Positions 31,370 to 40,293 of a stretch of DNA of 50,217 bases are shown here, in pieces. The first letter of the stretch is position 1, and the number at the start of each line of letters is the position of its first letter. Both the position numbers and the translations under genes were made by a program. Source of the stretch: Streptomyces hirsutus (GTDB lineage Bacteria > Actinomycetota > Actinomycetes > Streptomycetales > Streptomycetaceae). Location: contig NZ_LIQT01000067.1 in NCBI RefSeq assembly GCF_001418415.1, positions 1 to 50,217 of the forward strand, read 5' to 3'. The notes under the pieces are model-generated. The model was given only the letters and a program-made list of their open reading frames with translations, was not told where the DNA came from and did not search any database.

Positions 31370-32743
31370 CTACCCCTCCAGGAACGCCGTCAGCGCGTTC
31401 GCCAGGAGGAACGGGTCCTTCGCACCGCACAGTTCGCGCGCGCTGTGCATCGACAGGATGGCCACGCCGATGTCGACGGTCCTGATGCCGTGCCGGGCCG
31501 CGGTGATCGGGCCGATCGTGGTGCCGCACGGCATGGAGTTGTTGGAGACGAACGACTGGAAGGGCACGCCCGCCTTCTCGCAGGCCGCCGCGAACACGGA
31601 CCGGCCCGAACCGTCCGTCGCGTAGCGGTTGTTGACGTTGACCTTGAGGATCGGGCCGCCGTCGACGCGCGGGTGGTGCGTCGGGTCGTGCCGCTCCGCG
31701 TAGTTGGGGTGGACGGCGTGACCGGTGTCCGAGGAGAGGCAGACGGTGCCGGCGAAGGCACGCGCCCGGTCCTCGTACGAGCCGCCGCGGGCGAACACCG
31801 AGCGCTCCAGCACGCCGCCGAGCAGCGGCCCGTCCGCACCGGTGTCGGACTGGGAGCCGTTCTCCTCGTGGTCGAAGGCGGCCAGGACGGGGATGTAGGA
31901 CAGCCCGGCCCCGGCCGCGGCGACCGCCGTCAGCGCGGCCGTACCGGCGTGCACGGACAGCAGGTTGTCCATGCGCGGACCCGCCAGCAGCTCCTTGTCG
32001 CGGCCCAGGTACGCCGGCGGCTCCACGGAGTGCACCATCAGGTCCCAGCCGGTGACCTCGCCGGACGGGACCCCGGCGGTGTCCTCCAGGAAGGCGATGA
32101 GGTCGCCGTCGCGCACGTCCTCGCCCAGGCCCCAGACCGGCTGCATGTGGCGCTGCTTGTCGAGCTTGAGGCCGTCGGCGTTCACCGAGCGGTCCAGGTG
32201 GATGGCGAGCTGCGGGACGCGCAGCAGCGGCCGGTCGACGTTCACCAGCCGGGTCGAACCGTCCCGCAGGGACAGCCGGCCGGCCAGGCCGAGGTCGCGG
32301 TCGAGCCAGGAGTTGAGCAGCGGCCCGCCGTAGATCTCCACGGCCACCTGGCGCCAGCCCTGCGTCCCGCTGTCGGGCCGCGGCTTCACCCGCAGGTTGG
32401 GGGAGTCGGTGTGGGCGCCGACGATTCGGAACGGCGTGTGGGGCGCGGTGCCCTCGGGGACGTACCAGGCGATGATCGCGCCGCCGCGCAGGACGTACTT
32501 GCCGCCGCCGCCCGCGGCGGGAGCCGCCGATGTCCCGGCGTCCCAGGCGTCCGTCTCCATGACCTGGCGGAAGCCCGCCTTCTCCAGCCGCTCGGCGACG
32601 TTCGCCACCGCGTGGTACGGCGTGGGGGAGGCGGCGAGGAAGGTCATGAGGTCGTCGGTGTGGCCGCGGTCGAAGGTGAGGGGGGCGCGCTCAGCGCTCC
32701 GTGGAGGGGAGGCGGCGGGAGACGGGCGGACGGGTTCGCTCAT
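31370..32743 (-). CDS. apeB: M18 family aminopeptidase (aspartyl aminopeptidase type)
   Basis: 457 residues. Metal ligands and catalytic acids of clan MH appear as VGAHTDSPNLRVKP, AAFDHEENGSQSDTGADGP and HPNYAERHDPTHHP. Removes acidic N-terminal residues from peptides in the cytoplasm. ATG 32743 follows AAGGTG. Monocistronic, with a strong terminator from the preceding gene upstream. Confidence 0.93.
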   Translation of the reverse strand: MSEPVRPSPAASPPRSAERAPLTFDRGHTDDLMTFLAASPTPYHAVANVAERLEKAGFRQVMETDAWDAGTSAAPAAGGGGKYVLRGGAIIAWYVPEGTAPHTPFRIVGAHTDSPNLRVKPRPDSGTQGWRQVAVEIYGGPLLNSWLDRDLGLAGRLSLRDGSTRLVNVDRPLLRVPQLAIHLDRSVNADGLKLDKQRHMQPVWGLGEDVRDGDLIAFLEDTAGVPSGEVTGWDLMVHSVEPPAYLGRDKELLAGPRMDNLLSVHAGTAALTAVAAAGAGLSYIPVLAAFDHEENGSQSDTGADGPLLGGVLERSVFARGGSYEDRARAFAGTVCLSSDTGHAVHPNYAERHDPTHHPRVDGGPILKVNVNNRYATDGSGRSVFAAACEKAGVPFQSFVSNNSMPCGTTIGPITAARHGIRTVDIGVAILSMHSARELCGAKDPFLLANALTAFLEG

Positions 32744-32761
32744 GGGTTCACCTTAACGAGG

Positions 32762-32800
32762 ACGAGGGCCCGCTTCCCTGGCGCGGAAGCGGGCCCTCGT
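32762..32800 (-). terminator. Terminator of the acyl-CoA dehydrogenase gene
   Basis: Perfect 16-bp stem (ACGAGGGCCCGCTTCC and complement) with a 7-nt loop, downstream of the dehydrogenase and upstream of the aminopeptidase on the minus strand. Confidence 0.85.
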
Positions 32801-32892
32801 ACGGGTTCGGACGGACTCGGAGAGGAACGGACTCGAGGAGCGGACGGGACCGGGCGATTCCGTCCGCTCGTGCGCGATCTGCGCCGGGAGGC

Positions 32893-34719
32893 CTAGAAGG
32901 CCGCCTCGTCCAGCTCCATCAGGTCCAGCTCGACGCCCTCGGCGACCTTGCGGGCCAGGGTGACCCCGGGCAGGACGTTGGACGCGAAGAACTTCGCCGC
33001 GGCGATCTTGCCGGTGTAGAAGGGGACGTCCTTGGCGGAGGCCGTCTGGAGCTTCTCGGCGGCGACCGCGGCACCCCGCAGGAGCAGGTGGCCGACGATC
33101 ACGTCACCGGAGGCCATCAGCAGGCGGGTGGTGTTCAGGCCCACCTTGTAGATGTTCTTGACGTCCTGCTCGGTGGCCGCGAGGTCGGTGAGCATCAGGC
33201 CGACGATGGCCTCCAGCTCGACGGCGGCCTTGGCCAGGTGCTCGCGGGCGCCCGCCAGCTCCTCGCCGCCGGTGCCGAGGGCGAGGAACTGCTTGATGTC
33301 CTCGGCGATCGAGTTCAGGGCCGCGCCCTGGTTGCGGACGATCTTCCGGAAGAAGTAGTCCTGCCCCTGGATCGCGGTGGTGCCCTCGTACAGGGTGTCG
33401 ATCTTGGAGTCGCGGATGTACTGCTCGATCGGGTATTCCTGCAGGAAGCCGGAGCCGCCGAACGTCTGCAGCGACTGGGCGAGCTGCTCGTAGCCCTTCT
33501 CGGAGCCGTAGCCCTTGACGATGGGCAGGAGCAGGTCGTTGAGCGCGTGGTCGACCGAGGTGTCCTCGCCCGCGGCCGTCTTGACCGCGATCGTGTCCTG
33601 CACCGAGGCGGTGTGCAGGACGAGCGCGCGCATGCCCTCCGCGTACGCCTTCTGCGTCATCAGCGAGCGGCGCACGTCGGGGTGGTGGGTGATGGTGACC
33701 TTGGGCGCGGACTTGTCCATGAAGTTCGCGAGGTCCGGTCCCTGGACGCGCTCCTTGGCGTACTCCAGCGCGTTGAGGTAGCCGGTGGAGAGGGTGGAGA
33801 TCGCCTTCGTGCCGACCATCATGCGGGCGAACTCGATGATGCGGAACATCTGGCGGATGCCGTCGTGCTTGTCGCCGATCAGCCAGCCCTTGGCGGGGTG
33901 CCGGTCGCCGAAGGTCATCTCGCAGGTGTTGGAGGCCTTCAGGCCCATCTTGTGCTCGACGTTCGTGGCGTAGACGCCGTTGCGCTCGCCCAGCTCGCCG
34001 GTCTCGAAGTCGAAGAGGTACTTCGGGACGAGGAAGAGGGACAGGCCCTTGGTGCCGGGTCCGGCGCCCTCGGGACGCGCGAGCACGTAGTGGAGGATGT
34101 TCTCCGACATGTCGTGCTCACCCGAGGTGATGAACCGCTTCACGCCCTCGATGTGCCAGGAGCCGTCCTCCTGCTGCACGGCCTTGGTGCGGCCGGCGCC
34201 CACGTCCGAGCCGGCGTCCGGCTCGGTGAGGACCATGGTGGAGCCCCACTGCTTCTCGACGGCGATCTGGGCGATCTTCTTCTGCGTGTCGTTGCCCTCG
34301 TCGTGCAGGACCCCGGCGAAGGCGGGACCGGACGAGTACATCCACACGGCCGGGTTGGCGCCCAGGATCAGCTCGGCGTACGCCCAGATCAGCGTCGGGG
34401 GCGCCGTCGTGCCGCCGACGGCCTCGGGCACGCCGAGCCGCCAGTACTCGGAGTCCATGAAGGCCTGGTAGCTCTTCTTGAAGGACGCGGGAACCGGCGC
34501 GGTGTTGGTCTCCGGGTCGAAGACCGGGGGGTTGCGGTCGGCGTCGGTGAAGGACTCGGCCAGCTCGTTCTCCGAGAGGCGGGTCAGCTCCTCGAGGACG
34601 CTCTTCGCGGTGTCGACGTCCATCTCTTCGAACGGCCCGGTGCCGTACAGCTTGTCGCGCCCGAGGACCTCGAACAGGTTGAACTCGATGTCGCGGAGGT
34701 TGGACTTGTAGTGCCCCAT
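32893..34719 (-). CDS. Acyl-CoA dehydrogenase, long FadE5-like form
   Basis: 608 residues, longer than classical enzymes (about 380) because of an extra C-terminal helical domain, as in mycobacterial FadE5. FAD-binding [15 protein letters not shown] and the active-site region [18 protein letters not shown] are clear. Oxidises acyl-CoA to enoyl-CoA in fatty acid degradation. ATG 34719 (GGGAGCC upstream) starts [20 protein letters not shown] palindromic operator overlaps its probable -10. Confidence 0.93.
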   Translation of the reverse strand: MGHYKSNLRDIEFNLFEVLGRDKLYGTGPFEEMDVDTAKSVLEELTRLSENELAESFTDADRNPPVFDPETNTAPVPASFKKSYQAFMDSEYWRLGVPEAVGGTTAPPTLIWAYAELILGANPAVWMYSSGPAFAGVLHDEGNDTQKKIAQIAVEKQWGSTMVLTEPDAGSDVGAGRTKAVQQEDGSWHIEGVKRFITSGEHDMSENILHYVLARPEGAGPGTKGLSLFLVPKYLFDFETGELGERNGVYATNVEHKMGLKASNTCEMTFGDRHPAKGWLIGDKHDGIRQMFRIIEFARMMVGTKAISTLSTGYLNALEYAKERVQGPDLANFMDKSAPKVTITHHPDVRRSLMTQKAYAEGMRALVLHTASVQDTIAVKTAAGEDTSVDHALNDLLLPIVKGYGSEKGYEQLAQSLQTFGGSGFLQEYPIEQYIRDSKIDTLYEGTTAIQGQDYFFRKIVRNQGAALNSIAEDIKQFLALGTGGEELAGAREHLAKAAVELEAIVGLMLTDLAATEQDVKNIYKVGLNTTRLLMASGDVIVGHLLLRGAAVAAEKLQTASAKDVPFYTGKIAAAKFFASNVLPGVTLARKVAEGVELDLMELDEAAF

Positions 34720-34801
34720 GGTGACGGCTCCCGGTCCGTAGAGAGATCGGCGAGGCACTTGATTCCTCGCACAGGTTTGCATTCCAACAAGTGGCTACGA
34801 T

Positions 34802-34817
34802 GATGCTACCCGCCAGT
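34802..34817 (-). promoter_or_regulatory. Palindromic operator and -10 of the acyl-CoA dehydrogenase gene
   Basis: TACCCGCCAGTA (34806-34817) fits the symmetric pattern TAC-YS-GC-SR-GTA. On the minus strand it runs into TAGCAT (34807-34802), a good -10. It looks like a TetR-type site. The rest of the 261-bp region 34720-34980 shows nothing further. Confidence 0.5.
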
Positions 34818-34980
34818 AATAAGAAGCAAGCCCGATCCGGCCATCTGTGACGAGATCCGCCTCCGGGGACTTTCCGGAGCGCCCGGCCGCGGATCACCGG
34901 GAAGGGCCGGCCCCCTGTCCGTCGGTCCTTACCGGCCCGTACCCGCCCGCCCCTCCGGTGCCCTCGGTACGCTTGCGCGC

Positions 34981-35460
34981 ATGTACGGCTACGACCAGAA
35001 CGTAGGGGCACAGCAGGGGTACGTCCCGCCGCAGCAGCAGATGCCGGGCGGCTACGGGCAGCAGCAGCAACAGCAGCAGCCGCCGCTGTACCCGGAGCCG
35101 TCCGCACCGTCGCTCGCGGACGCGGTGCGCGCCTTCACCACGGGTCAGGTGACCGCCGAGGACTTCCAGCAGGTCTTCGCGACATCCAAGGTGTACTGCC
35201 CGCGCGGCGACAACCCGGGGTTCCTCGCCCTGCACAACACCCAGCAGCCGGTGATCCCGATGTTCACCTCGCTGAAGGAGCTGCGGCGGTACGCGGGCAA
35301 GGAGTCCAAGTACTTCGTGATCACCGGCGCCGAGATGATCGACCTGCTGCCGACCGGCTACGGCTTCGTGCTGGACATGGAGGGCGAGCACCGGATGGTG
35401 TTCGACGCGAAGGCAGTGGAGCAGATGGTCGAGTTCGCGATGCGGCGCATGTATGGCTAG
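34981..35460 (+). CDS. SseB-family protein with Gln-rich N-terminus
   Basis: 159 residues. Residues 1-42 are Gln/Pro/Gly/Tyr-rich, with a run of seven glutamines, and probably disordered. Residues ~45-140 match the SseB fold (VTAEDFQQVFATSKVYC, VIPMFTSLKELRRYAGK, GYGFVLDMEG). Common in Streptomyces; function unproven. ATG 34981 lacks a strong ribosome site. Confidence 0.85.
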   Translation: MYGYDQNVGAQQGYVPPQQQMPGGYGQQQQQQQPPLYPEPSAPSLADAVRAFTTGQVTAEDFQQVFATSKVYCPRGDNPGFLALHNTQQPVIPMFTSLKELRRYAGKESKYFVITGAEMIDLLPTGYGFVLDMEGEHRMVFDAKAVEQMVEFAMRRMYG

Positions 35461-35564
35461 GGCCCGCCCCGGACGCCCCGGTCACGGGCACGCCCGGTGC
35501 CGTCGCCGGGGTCATCGTCGTCGCGTGACGGGCGGGTGATCTCCGCCCGCCCCGGAACCTGCCG

Positions 35565-35592
35565 AGCCCGGAGGGAATGCCCTCCGGGCTTT
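35565..35592 (+). terminator. Terminator after the SseB gene
   Basis: 11-bp perfect stem AGCCCGGAGGG/CCCTCCGGGCT with a 4-nt loop and a TTTCT tail. Confidence 0.85.
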
Positions 35593-35612
35593 CTCCGTTG
35601 CTGCTGGCGGAA

Positions 35613-35633
35613 AGTTCAACGCTCAACTAAAAT
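35613..35633 (+). promoter_or_regulatory. Pirin gene promoter with palindromic operator
   Basis: AGTTCAACGCTCAACT (35613-35628) is a near-palindrome of the form AGTT-s-A-r-CG-y-T-s-AACT. It abuts a -10 TAAAAT (35628-35633), with no good -35. The layout suggests a regulated promoter. Confidence 0.55.
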
Positions 35634-35658
35634 GGCCGCACGAGAGAGAGGTACCGAC

Positions 35659-36639
35659 ATGCCTGCAGTGACCGTCGAGAACCCGCTGACGCTTCCCCGT
35701 GTGACCGCTTCGGCCGATGCCGTGGCACGTCCCGTGCTCACCGTCACGACCGCGCCGAGCGGTTTCGAGGGTGAGGGCTTTCCGGTGCGCCGGGCGTTCG
35801 CCGGGATCAACTACCGTCATCTCGACCCGTTCATCATGATGGACCAGATGGGCGAGGTGGAGTACGCGCCCGGCGAGCCCAAGGGAACGCCCTGGCACCC
35901 GCACCGCGGATTCGAGACCGTCACCTACATCATCGACGGGATCTTCGACCACCAGGACTCCAACGGCGGTGGCGGCACGATCACCAACGGCGACACCCAG
36001 TGGATGACGGCCGGTTCCGGGCTGCTGCACATCGAGGCGCCGCCGGAGTCGCTGGTCATGTCCGGCGGCCTCTTCCACGGCCTCCAGCTGTGGGTGAACC
36101 TGCCGGCCAAGGACAAGATGATGGCGCCGCGCTACCAGGACATCCGCAGCGGCAGCGTCCAGCTCCTCACCTCCCCCGACGGCGGCGCGCTGCTGCGGGT
36201 CATCGCCGGTGAGCTGGACGGCCACGAGGGTCCCGGCATCACGCACACGCCGATCACGATGGTCCACGCGACGCTGGCTCCGGGCGCCGAGATCACCCTG
36301 CCCTGGCGCGAGGACTTCAACGGGCTGGCCTACGTGATGGCCGGCCGCGGCGCGGTCGGCACCGACCGCCGTCCGGTCCACGTGGGGCAGACGGCCGTCT
36401 TCGGCGCCGGTGGCTCGCTGACCGTCCGCGCGGACGAGAAGCAGGACTCGAACACGCCGGACCTGGAGGTCGTCCTGCTCGGCGGGCAGCCGATCCGGGA
36501 GCCGATGGCGCACTACGGGCCGTTCGTCATGAACACCCGCGAGGAGCTCCAGCAGGCCTTCGAGGACTTCCAGAAGGGCCGTCTGGGTTCCGTCCCGGCC
36601 GTGCACGGCATGTCGGCATCGGGACCGCAGGAGTCCTGA
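35659..36639 (+). CDS. Pirin family protein
   Basis: 326 residues, a bicupin. The metal site matches HPHRGFETVTYIIDG and LLHIEAPPE (two His, then His and Glu). The C-terminal cupin is at ~200-300. Pirins include quercetinase-like dioxygenases and redox-sensing regulators; which applies here is unknown. ATG 35659 follows GAGAGAGAGG. In 36640-36831 only a weak GC-rich hairpin near 36680-36705 was noted. Confidence 0.9.
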   Translation: MPAVTVENPLTLPRVTASADAVARPVLTVTTAPSGFEGEGFPVRRAFAGINYRHLDPFIMMDQMGEVEYAPGEPKGTPWHPHRGFETVTYIIDGIFDHQDSNGGGGTITNGDTQWMTAGSGLLHIEAPPESLVMSGGLFHGLQLWVNLPAKDKMMAPRYQDIRSGSVQLLTSPDGGALLRVIAGELDGHEGPGITHTPITMVHATLAPGAEITLPWREDFNGLAYVMAGRGAVGTDRRPVHVGQTAVFGAGGSLTVRADEKQDSNTPDLEVVLLGGQPIREPMAHYGPFVMNTREELQQAFEDFQKGRLGSVPAVHGMSASGPQES

Positions 36640-36831
36640 CCCGGGAGCCCGGGGAGTCCTGAGCGGCCGAGCGCGTGGCGGCCCCGTCCGATCCCGGGCG
36701 GGGTCGTCCGCCGTTCCCGGTGCGGTGGCCGGGAGCGGAGGAGGGGAGACGACGTGCCGCTTTCGGTGCGGTGGCCCGGGACGGGCGGCCGGCGGGTGGA
36801 CAGGGTGTGCCGGGCGTGATCGGCTGAGACG

Positions 36832-37923
36832 ATGCAGGACTCCTCGTCATCTCCGTTGCTGCCCGAAGCCGTTCGGCGGTTCGCCGCCTGGTGTGCCGTC
36901 ATCCTGCTCGCCTGCGGGGTCGGTTACGTCGTGGTGCTGCTGTGCGTGCAGTTCCGGACGGCCGTGATTCCCGTACTGCTCGCCCTGCTCGGGACGGCTC
37001 TGCTGCGGCCGTTGCACCGGAGGATGGTGCGGGTCGGAGTGCAGCGGTCCTTGTCGGCGGGCCTGACCTGTGTCGCCGTCGTCGCGGTGGTCGGCGGGGC
37101 GCTGTACATCGTCGTGTCCGCGCTGGTCGATTCCGGGGACCAGATCATCGCCTCGCTCAGGACCGCGGCGCGCGATCTCAGCAAGCATTTCGGGGCGGCC
37201 GACACCTCCCTGGACGACGTCGTGGGGAACGCGCGCGACCTGCTGTCCAAGTTCGGGGGCACGGCCGCGTCGGGCGTCATCAGCGGGGTCGGCGTGGTGG
37301 GCCAGGCGCTCGCCATGGCGGTGCTCGCGCTGCTGCTCGTCTTCTTCTTCCTGCGCGACTCCGACCGGGCCGCCGAGAAACTGCGCGGGCTCGTGCCGGG
37401 CGACTCCGGGGACGCGGTGCTGGCCATGGCCCGGCGAGCCTTCCGGGGCGTCGAGGGCTTCATGCGGGGGACCACCTTCATCGCCTTCATCGACGCCGTC
37501 TGCATCACCGTCGGGCTGCTGATCCTCAAGGTGCCGGGCGCCGTCGGGCTGGGCGCGCTGGTCTTCGTCGGGGCGTACATCCCCTACCTCGGGGCGTTCA
37601 TCTCCGGGGCGGTGGCCGTCCTGGTGGCGCTGGCCGACCGGGGATTCCTCATCGCGCTGTGGGTGCTCGGCGTGGTCCTCGCGGTGCAGGCGCTGGAGGG
37701 GCACGTGCTCCAGCCGATGATCCAGAGCCGCACCGTGCAGATGCATCCGGCGGTCGTCATGATCGCCATCACCGCCGGTGCCTCGGTCGCCGGGATCGTC
37801 GGCATGCTGATGGCGGTACCGGTGACGGCGGCGGTCTTCGGGGTCCTGGACGAACTGCGTCAACGCCATACCGCGTCGGCGGAACCGCCCTCGAAGTCGC
37901 CCCCGGAGCCCGAGCCGTCGTGA
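36832..37923 (+). CDS. AI-2E/PerM-type membrane transporter
   Basis: 363 residues, about 7-8 membrane spans. LVFFFLRDSDRAAEKLRGLVP and LVFVGAYIPYLGAFISGAVAVLVAL are family hallmarks, with LEGHVLQPMIQSRTVQMHPAVVM near the end. The family is reported to include autoinducer-2 exporters and Na+(Li+)/H+ antiporters. Short Pro/Glu-rich cytoplasmic tail. Confidence 0.88.
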   Translation: MQDSSSSPLLPEAVRRFAAWCAVILLACGVGYVVVLLCVQFRTAVIPVLLALLGTALLRPLHRRMVRVGVQRSLSAGLTCVAVVAVVGGALYIVVSALVDSGDQIIASLRTAARDLSKHFGAADTSLDDVVGNARDLLSKFGGTAASGVISGVGVVGQALAMAVLALLLVFFFLRDSDRAAEKLRGLVPGDSGDAVLAMARRAFRGVEGFMRGTTFIAFIDAVCITVGLLILKVPGAVGLGALVFVGAYIPYLGAFISGAVAVLVALADRGFLIALWVLGVVLAVQALEGHVLQPMIQSRTVQMHPAVVMIAITAGASVAGIVGMLMAVPVTAAVFGVLDELRQRHTASAEPPSKSPPEPEPS

Positions 37924-37929
37924 GGTCCT

Positions 37930-40137
37930 TCACGGAGTGGCGCGGTCCTCGTGGGGCTTGCGGTCCTCGTGGGTGGTGCGGTCCTCGGGAGGCTTCGGGG
38001 GAGCGGCCCCGTCGGCCCTGTCCGGCGGGGCGGCCGACTCGTCCAGCTCGAACCAGATGCTCTTGCCCTTGCCGCGCGGGACGACGCCCCAGGCGTGGGC
38101 CAGGAGTTCGATCAGGAGCAGACCGCGGCCGGAGGACGCCAGCTCGCCCGGTGCGCGCAGGTGCGGGAGCTCGGCGCCCGCGTCGGTGACCTCGACGCGC
38201 ATCCGGCGGCCCTGAGGCGCGTCGGTGATCTCGGCTTCGAGCAGGGCGGCGGTGTCGGTGTGCACGAGGACGTTGGTGAGCACCTCCGACAGGAGCAGGA
38301 CCGCCGAGTCGACCTGGTCCGTCGAGCACCAGTCGTGCAGCAGCTCGCGCAGTTGCCGCCGGGCTTCCGCGACCCGTTCCGGTTCCGCCTGCTCCACCGT
38401 CAGCATGGTGCGGCGCAGCGACGCCCGTACCCCGTCCAGGCTCGTGCCGGCGCCGTGGCTCTCGGTCCGACGGGAGAGCAGCAGCAGGGCGATGTCGTCC
38501 TCGCGGCGGTCGATCAGAGGGCCGGTGGTGTGGTGCGAGGAAGGGCCGTGGACCGCCTGGACCAGGGCGTCCGCCAGTTCCTCCAGATTGCCCTCGTGGC
38601 GTTCGAGGATGCCGCGCAGCCGCTGCCAGCCGGTGTCCAGGTCATGGCCGCCGGTCTCGATCAGACCGTCCGTGCAGACCAGCAGGGTCTCACCGGGTTC
38701 CAGGGGCATGCGGGTGGTGGGGTAGTCGGCGTCCGGGTCGATGCCCAGCGGAAGCCCGCCGGCCGTCTGCCGGGTCAGCACGGTCGTGTCGGGCATGCGG
38801 ACCGCCGGCTCGGGGTGTCCCGCGCGGGCGACGTCCAGCACTCCGCCGGCAGGGTCGACCTCCACGTAGAGGCAGGTCGCGAAGCGTGGATCGACGGGGT
38901 CCACCTCGTTGATCCCGTACAGGAAGCGGGAGGCGCGGGAGAGCACGGCGTCGGGCCGGTGCCCTTCGGAGGCGTACGCCCGCAGGGCTATCCGCACCTG
39001 GCCCATGAGCCCGGCGGCCCGTACGTCGTGGCCCTGGACATCTCCGATGATCAGGGCGAACCGTCCGTTCGGCAGGGGAATCACGTCGTACCAGTCGCCG
39101 CCCACCTGGAGGCCGCCGCCGGTGGGGATGTACCGGGCGGCGAGGGTCATGCCGGGGATGCGCTGTGGGCCGAGCCTCGGCAGCATCGAGCGCTGCAGGC
39201 CGTCGGTGAGGGCCCGCTCGCTCTCCTCGGTGCCCGCGCGGCTCAGCGCCTGGGCCAGCATCCGTGCCACGGTGGTCAGCACCGACCGCTCGTCGGGGGT
39301 GAAGGCGACCGGGTTGGCGAAGGCCGCCATCCAGGTGCCCATCGTGCGGCCGGACACGATCAGTGGCAGGAATGCCCAGGAACTGCGGCCGAAGCGTTCG
39401 GCGAGCGGCCAGGTGTGGGGATAGCGGGCCCGGTACTGCTGCGGGGTGGACAGGTAGATCGCGCGGCCCGTCCGTACCACCTCGGCGGCCGGGTAGGGCG
39501 TGTCCAGAGGCATGTAGAAGGCGTCCTCGGCGGCGGGTTCCTGCCCGTGGTGGCCGATGATGGTGAGCCGGTCGCCCGTCACGCCGAACACCGCGAGTCC
39601 GTCGGGTGAGAAGCCCGGCATCGAGAGGTTCGCCACGACCCGCAGCACTTCCTGCGTCGACCGCGCCTCGGCCAGCGCCCTGCCCGCGTCCAGCAGGAAC
39701 GCCTCCCGGGACCGGCGCCAGTCGCCGGTGACCGTCCCACGGTCCGCGGGCGTGCCGGGCGCCGGGTCGGTGACCTCCTGAAGGGTTCCGGTGAGCAGGT
39801 ACGCCTTGCGCAGGGGATCGAAGGTCGGCTTGGAGCGGCTGCGCACCACCCGTACGACCCGTCCCCGGTCGTCCATGATCCGGAGGCACACCTCGGAGAG
39901 GGTGCCTTCGGTGACGGCGAGCCGGACCACCCCGGTGATCTCGTTCCAGTCGACCGGGTGCAGCCGGGACCGGACCTGGGCCTCGGTGAGGGTGGTCTGC
40001 TCGGCGGGCAGCCCCAGGAGTCGTGCCGCCACCTCGTCGACCGTGACCAGCCCGGCTGCCGTGTCCCAGTGCCATCGGCCGGTGTCGACGAGGGCGAGGA
40101 CCTCCTCCATGGCCGGCAGGGGCTCACCTGTACGCAT
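37930..40137 (-). CDS. PAS-GAF-SpoIIE phosphatase with anti-sigma-like HATPase domain
   Basis: 735 residues. PAS-like domain ~10-125; GAF ~150-300; PP2C/SpoIIE phosphatase ~315-545 (GGDWYDVIPLPNGRFALIIGDVQGHD and LLVCTDGLIE hold the metal aspartates); HATPase ~590-715 (LLLSEVLTNVLVH N-box, SSGRGLLLIELLAHAWG G-box). Such proteins dephosphorylate anti-sigma-factor antagonists and can also act as anti-sigma kinases in partner-switching control. Convergent with the AI-2E gene (6-bp gap) and divergent from aspS. Confidence 0.9.
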   Translation of the reverse strand: MRTGEPLPAMEEVLALVDTGRWHWDTAAGLVTVDEVAARLLGLPAEQTTLTEAQVRSRLHPVDWNEITGVVRLAVTEGTLSEVCLRIMDDRGRVVRVVRSRSKPTFDPLRKAYLLTGTLQEVTDPAPGTPADRGTVTGDWRRSREAFLLDAGRALAEARSTQEVLRVVANLSMPGFSPDGLAVFGVTGDRLTIIGHHGQEPAAEDAFYMPLDTPYPAAEVVRTGRAIYLSTPQQYRARYPHTWPLAERFGRSSWAFLPLIVSGRTMGTWMAAFANPVAFTPDERSVLTTVARMLAQALSRAGTEESERALTDGLQRSMLPRLGPQRIPGMTLAARYIPTGGGLQVGGDWYDVIPLPNGRFALIIGDVQGHDVRAAGLMGQVRIALRAYASEGHRPDAVLSRASRFLYGINEVDPVDPRFATCLYVEVDPAGGVLDVARAGHPEPAVRMPDTTVLTRQTAGGLPLGIDPDADYPTTRMPLEPGETLLVCTDGLIETGGHDLDTGWQRLRGILERHEGNLEELADALVQAVHGPSSHHTTGPLIDRREDDIALLLLSRRTESHGAGTSLDGVRASLRRTMLTVEQAEPERVAEARRQLRELLHDWCSTDQVDSAVLLLSEVLTNVLVHTDTAALLEAEITDAPQGRRMRVEVTDAGAELPHLRAPGELASSGRGLLLIELLAHAWGVVPRGKGKSIWFELDESAAPPDRADGAAPPKPPEDRTTHEDRKPHEDRATP

Positions 40138-40244
40138 TGCCCCACTTTATGGAGATTCAGCACAAAAATGCTACCGGCGTTCTCCGTGGCACCGGCAGGC
40201 AATCCTGGGGCGGCGATCTTGGACCGGCCGGTAGGCTTGGGGGA

Positions 40245-40258
40245 GTTTCACGTGAAAC
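40245..40258. promoter_or_regulatory. parS site (ParB centromere-like site)
   Basis: GTTTCACGTGAAAC, a perfect 14-bp palindrome identical to the ParB-binding consensus. It lies 35 bp before the aspS start, in the divergent region with the phosphatase gene. In Streptomyces most parS sites cluster near oriC. Confidence 0.92.
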
Positions 40259-40293
40259 AAAGACCCCGATCCGCGAAGGCTGGATGAACGACG

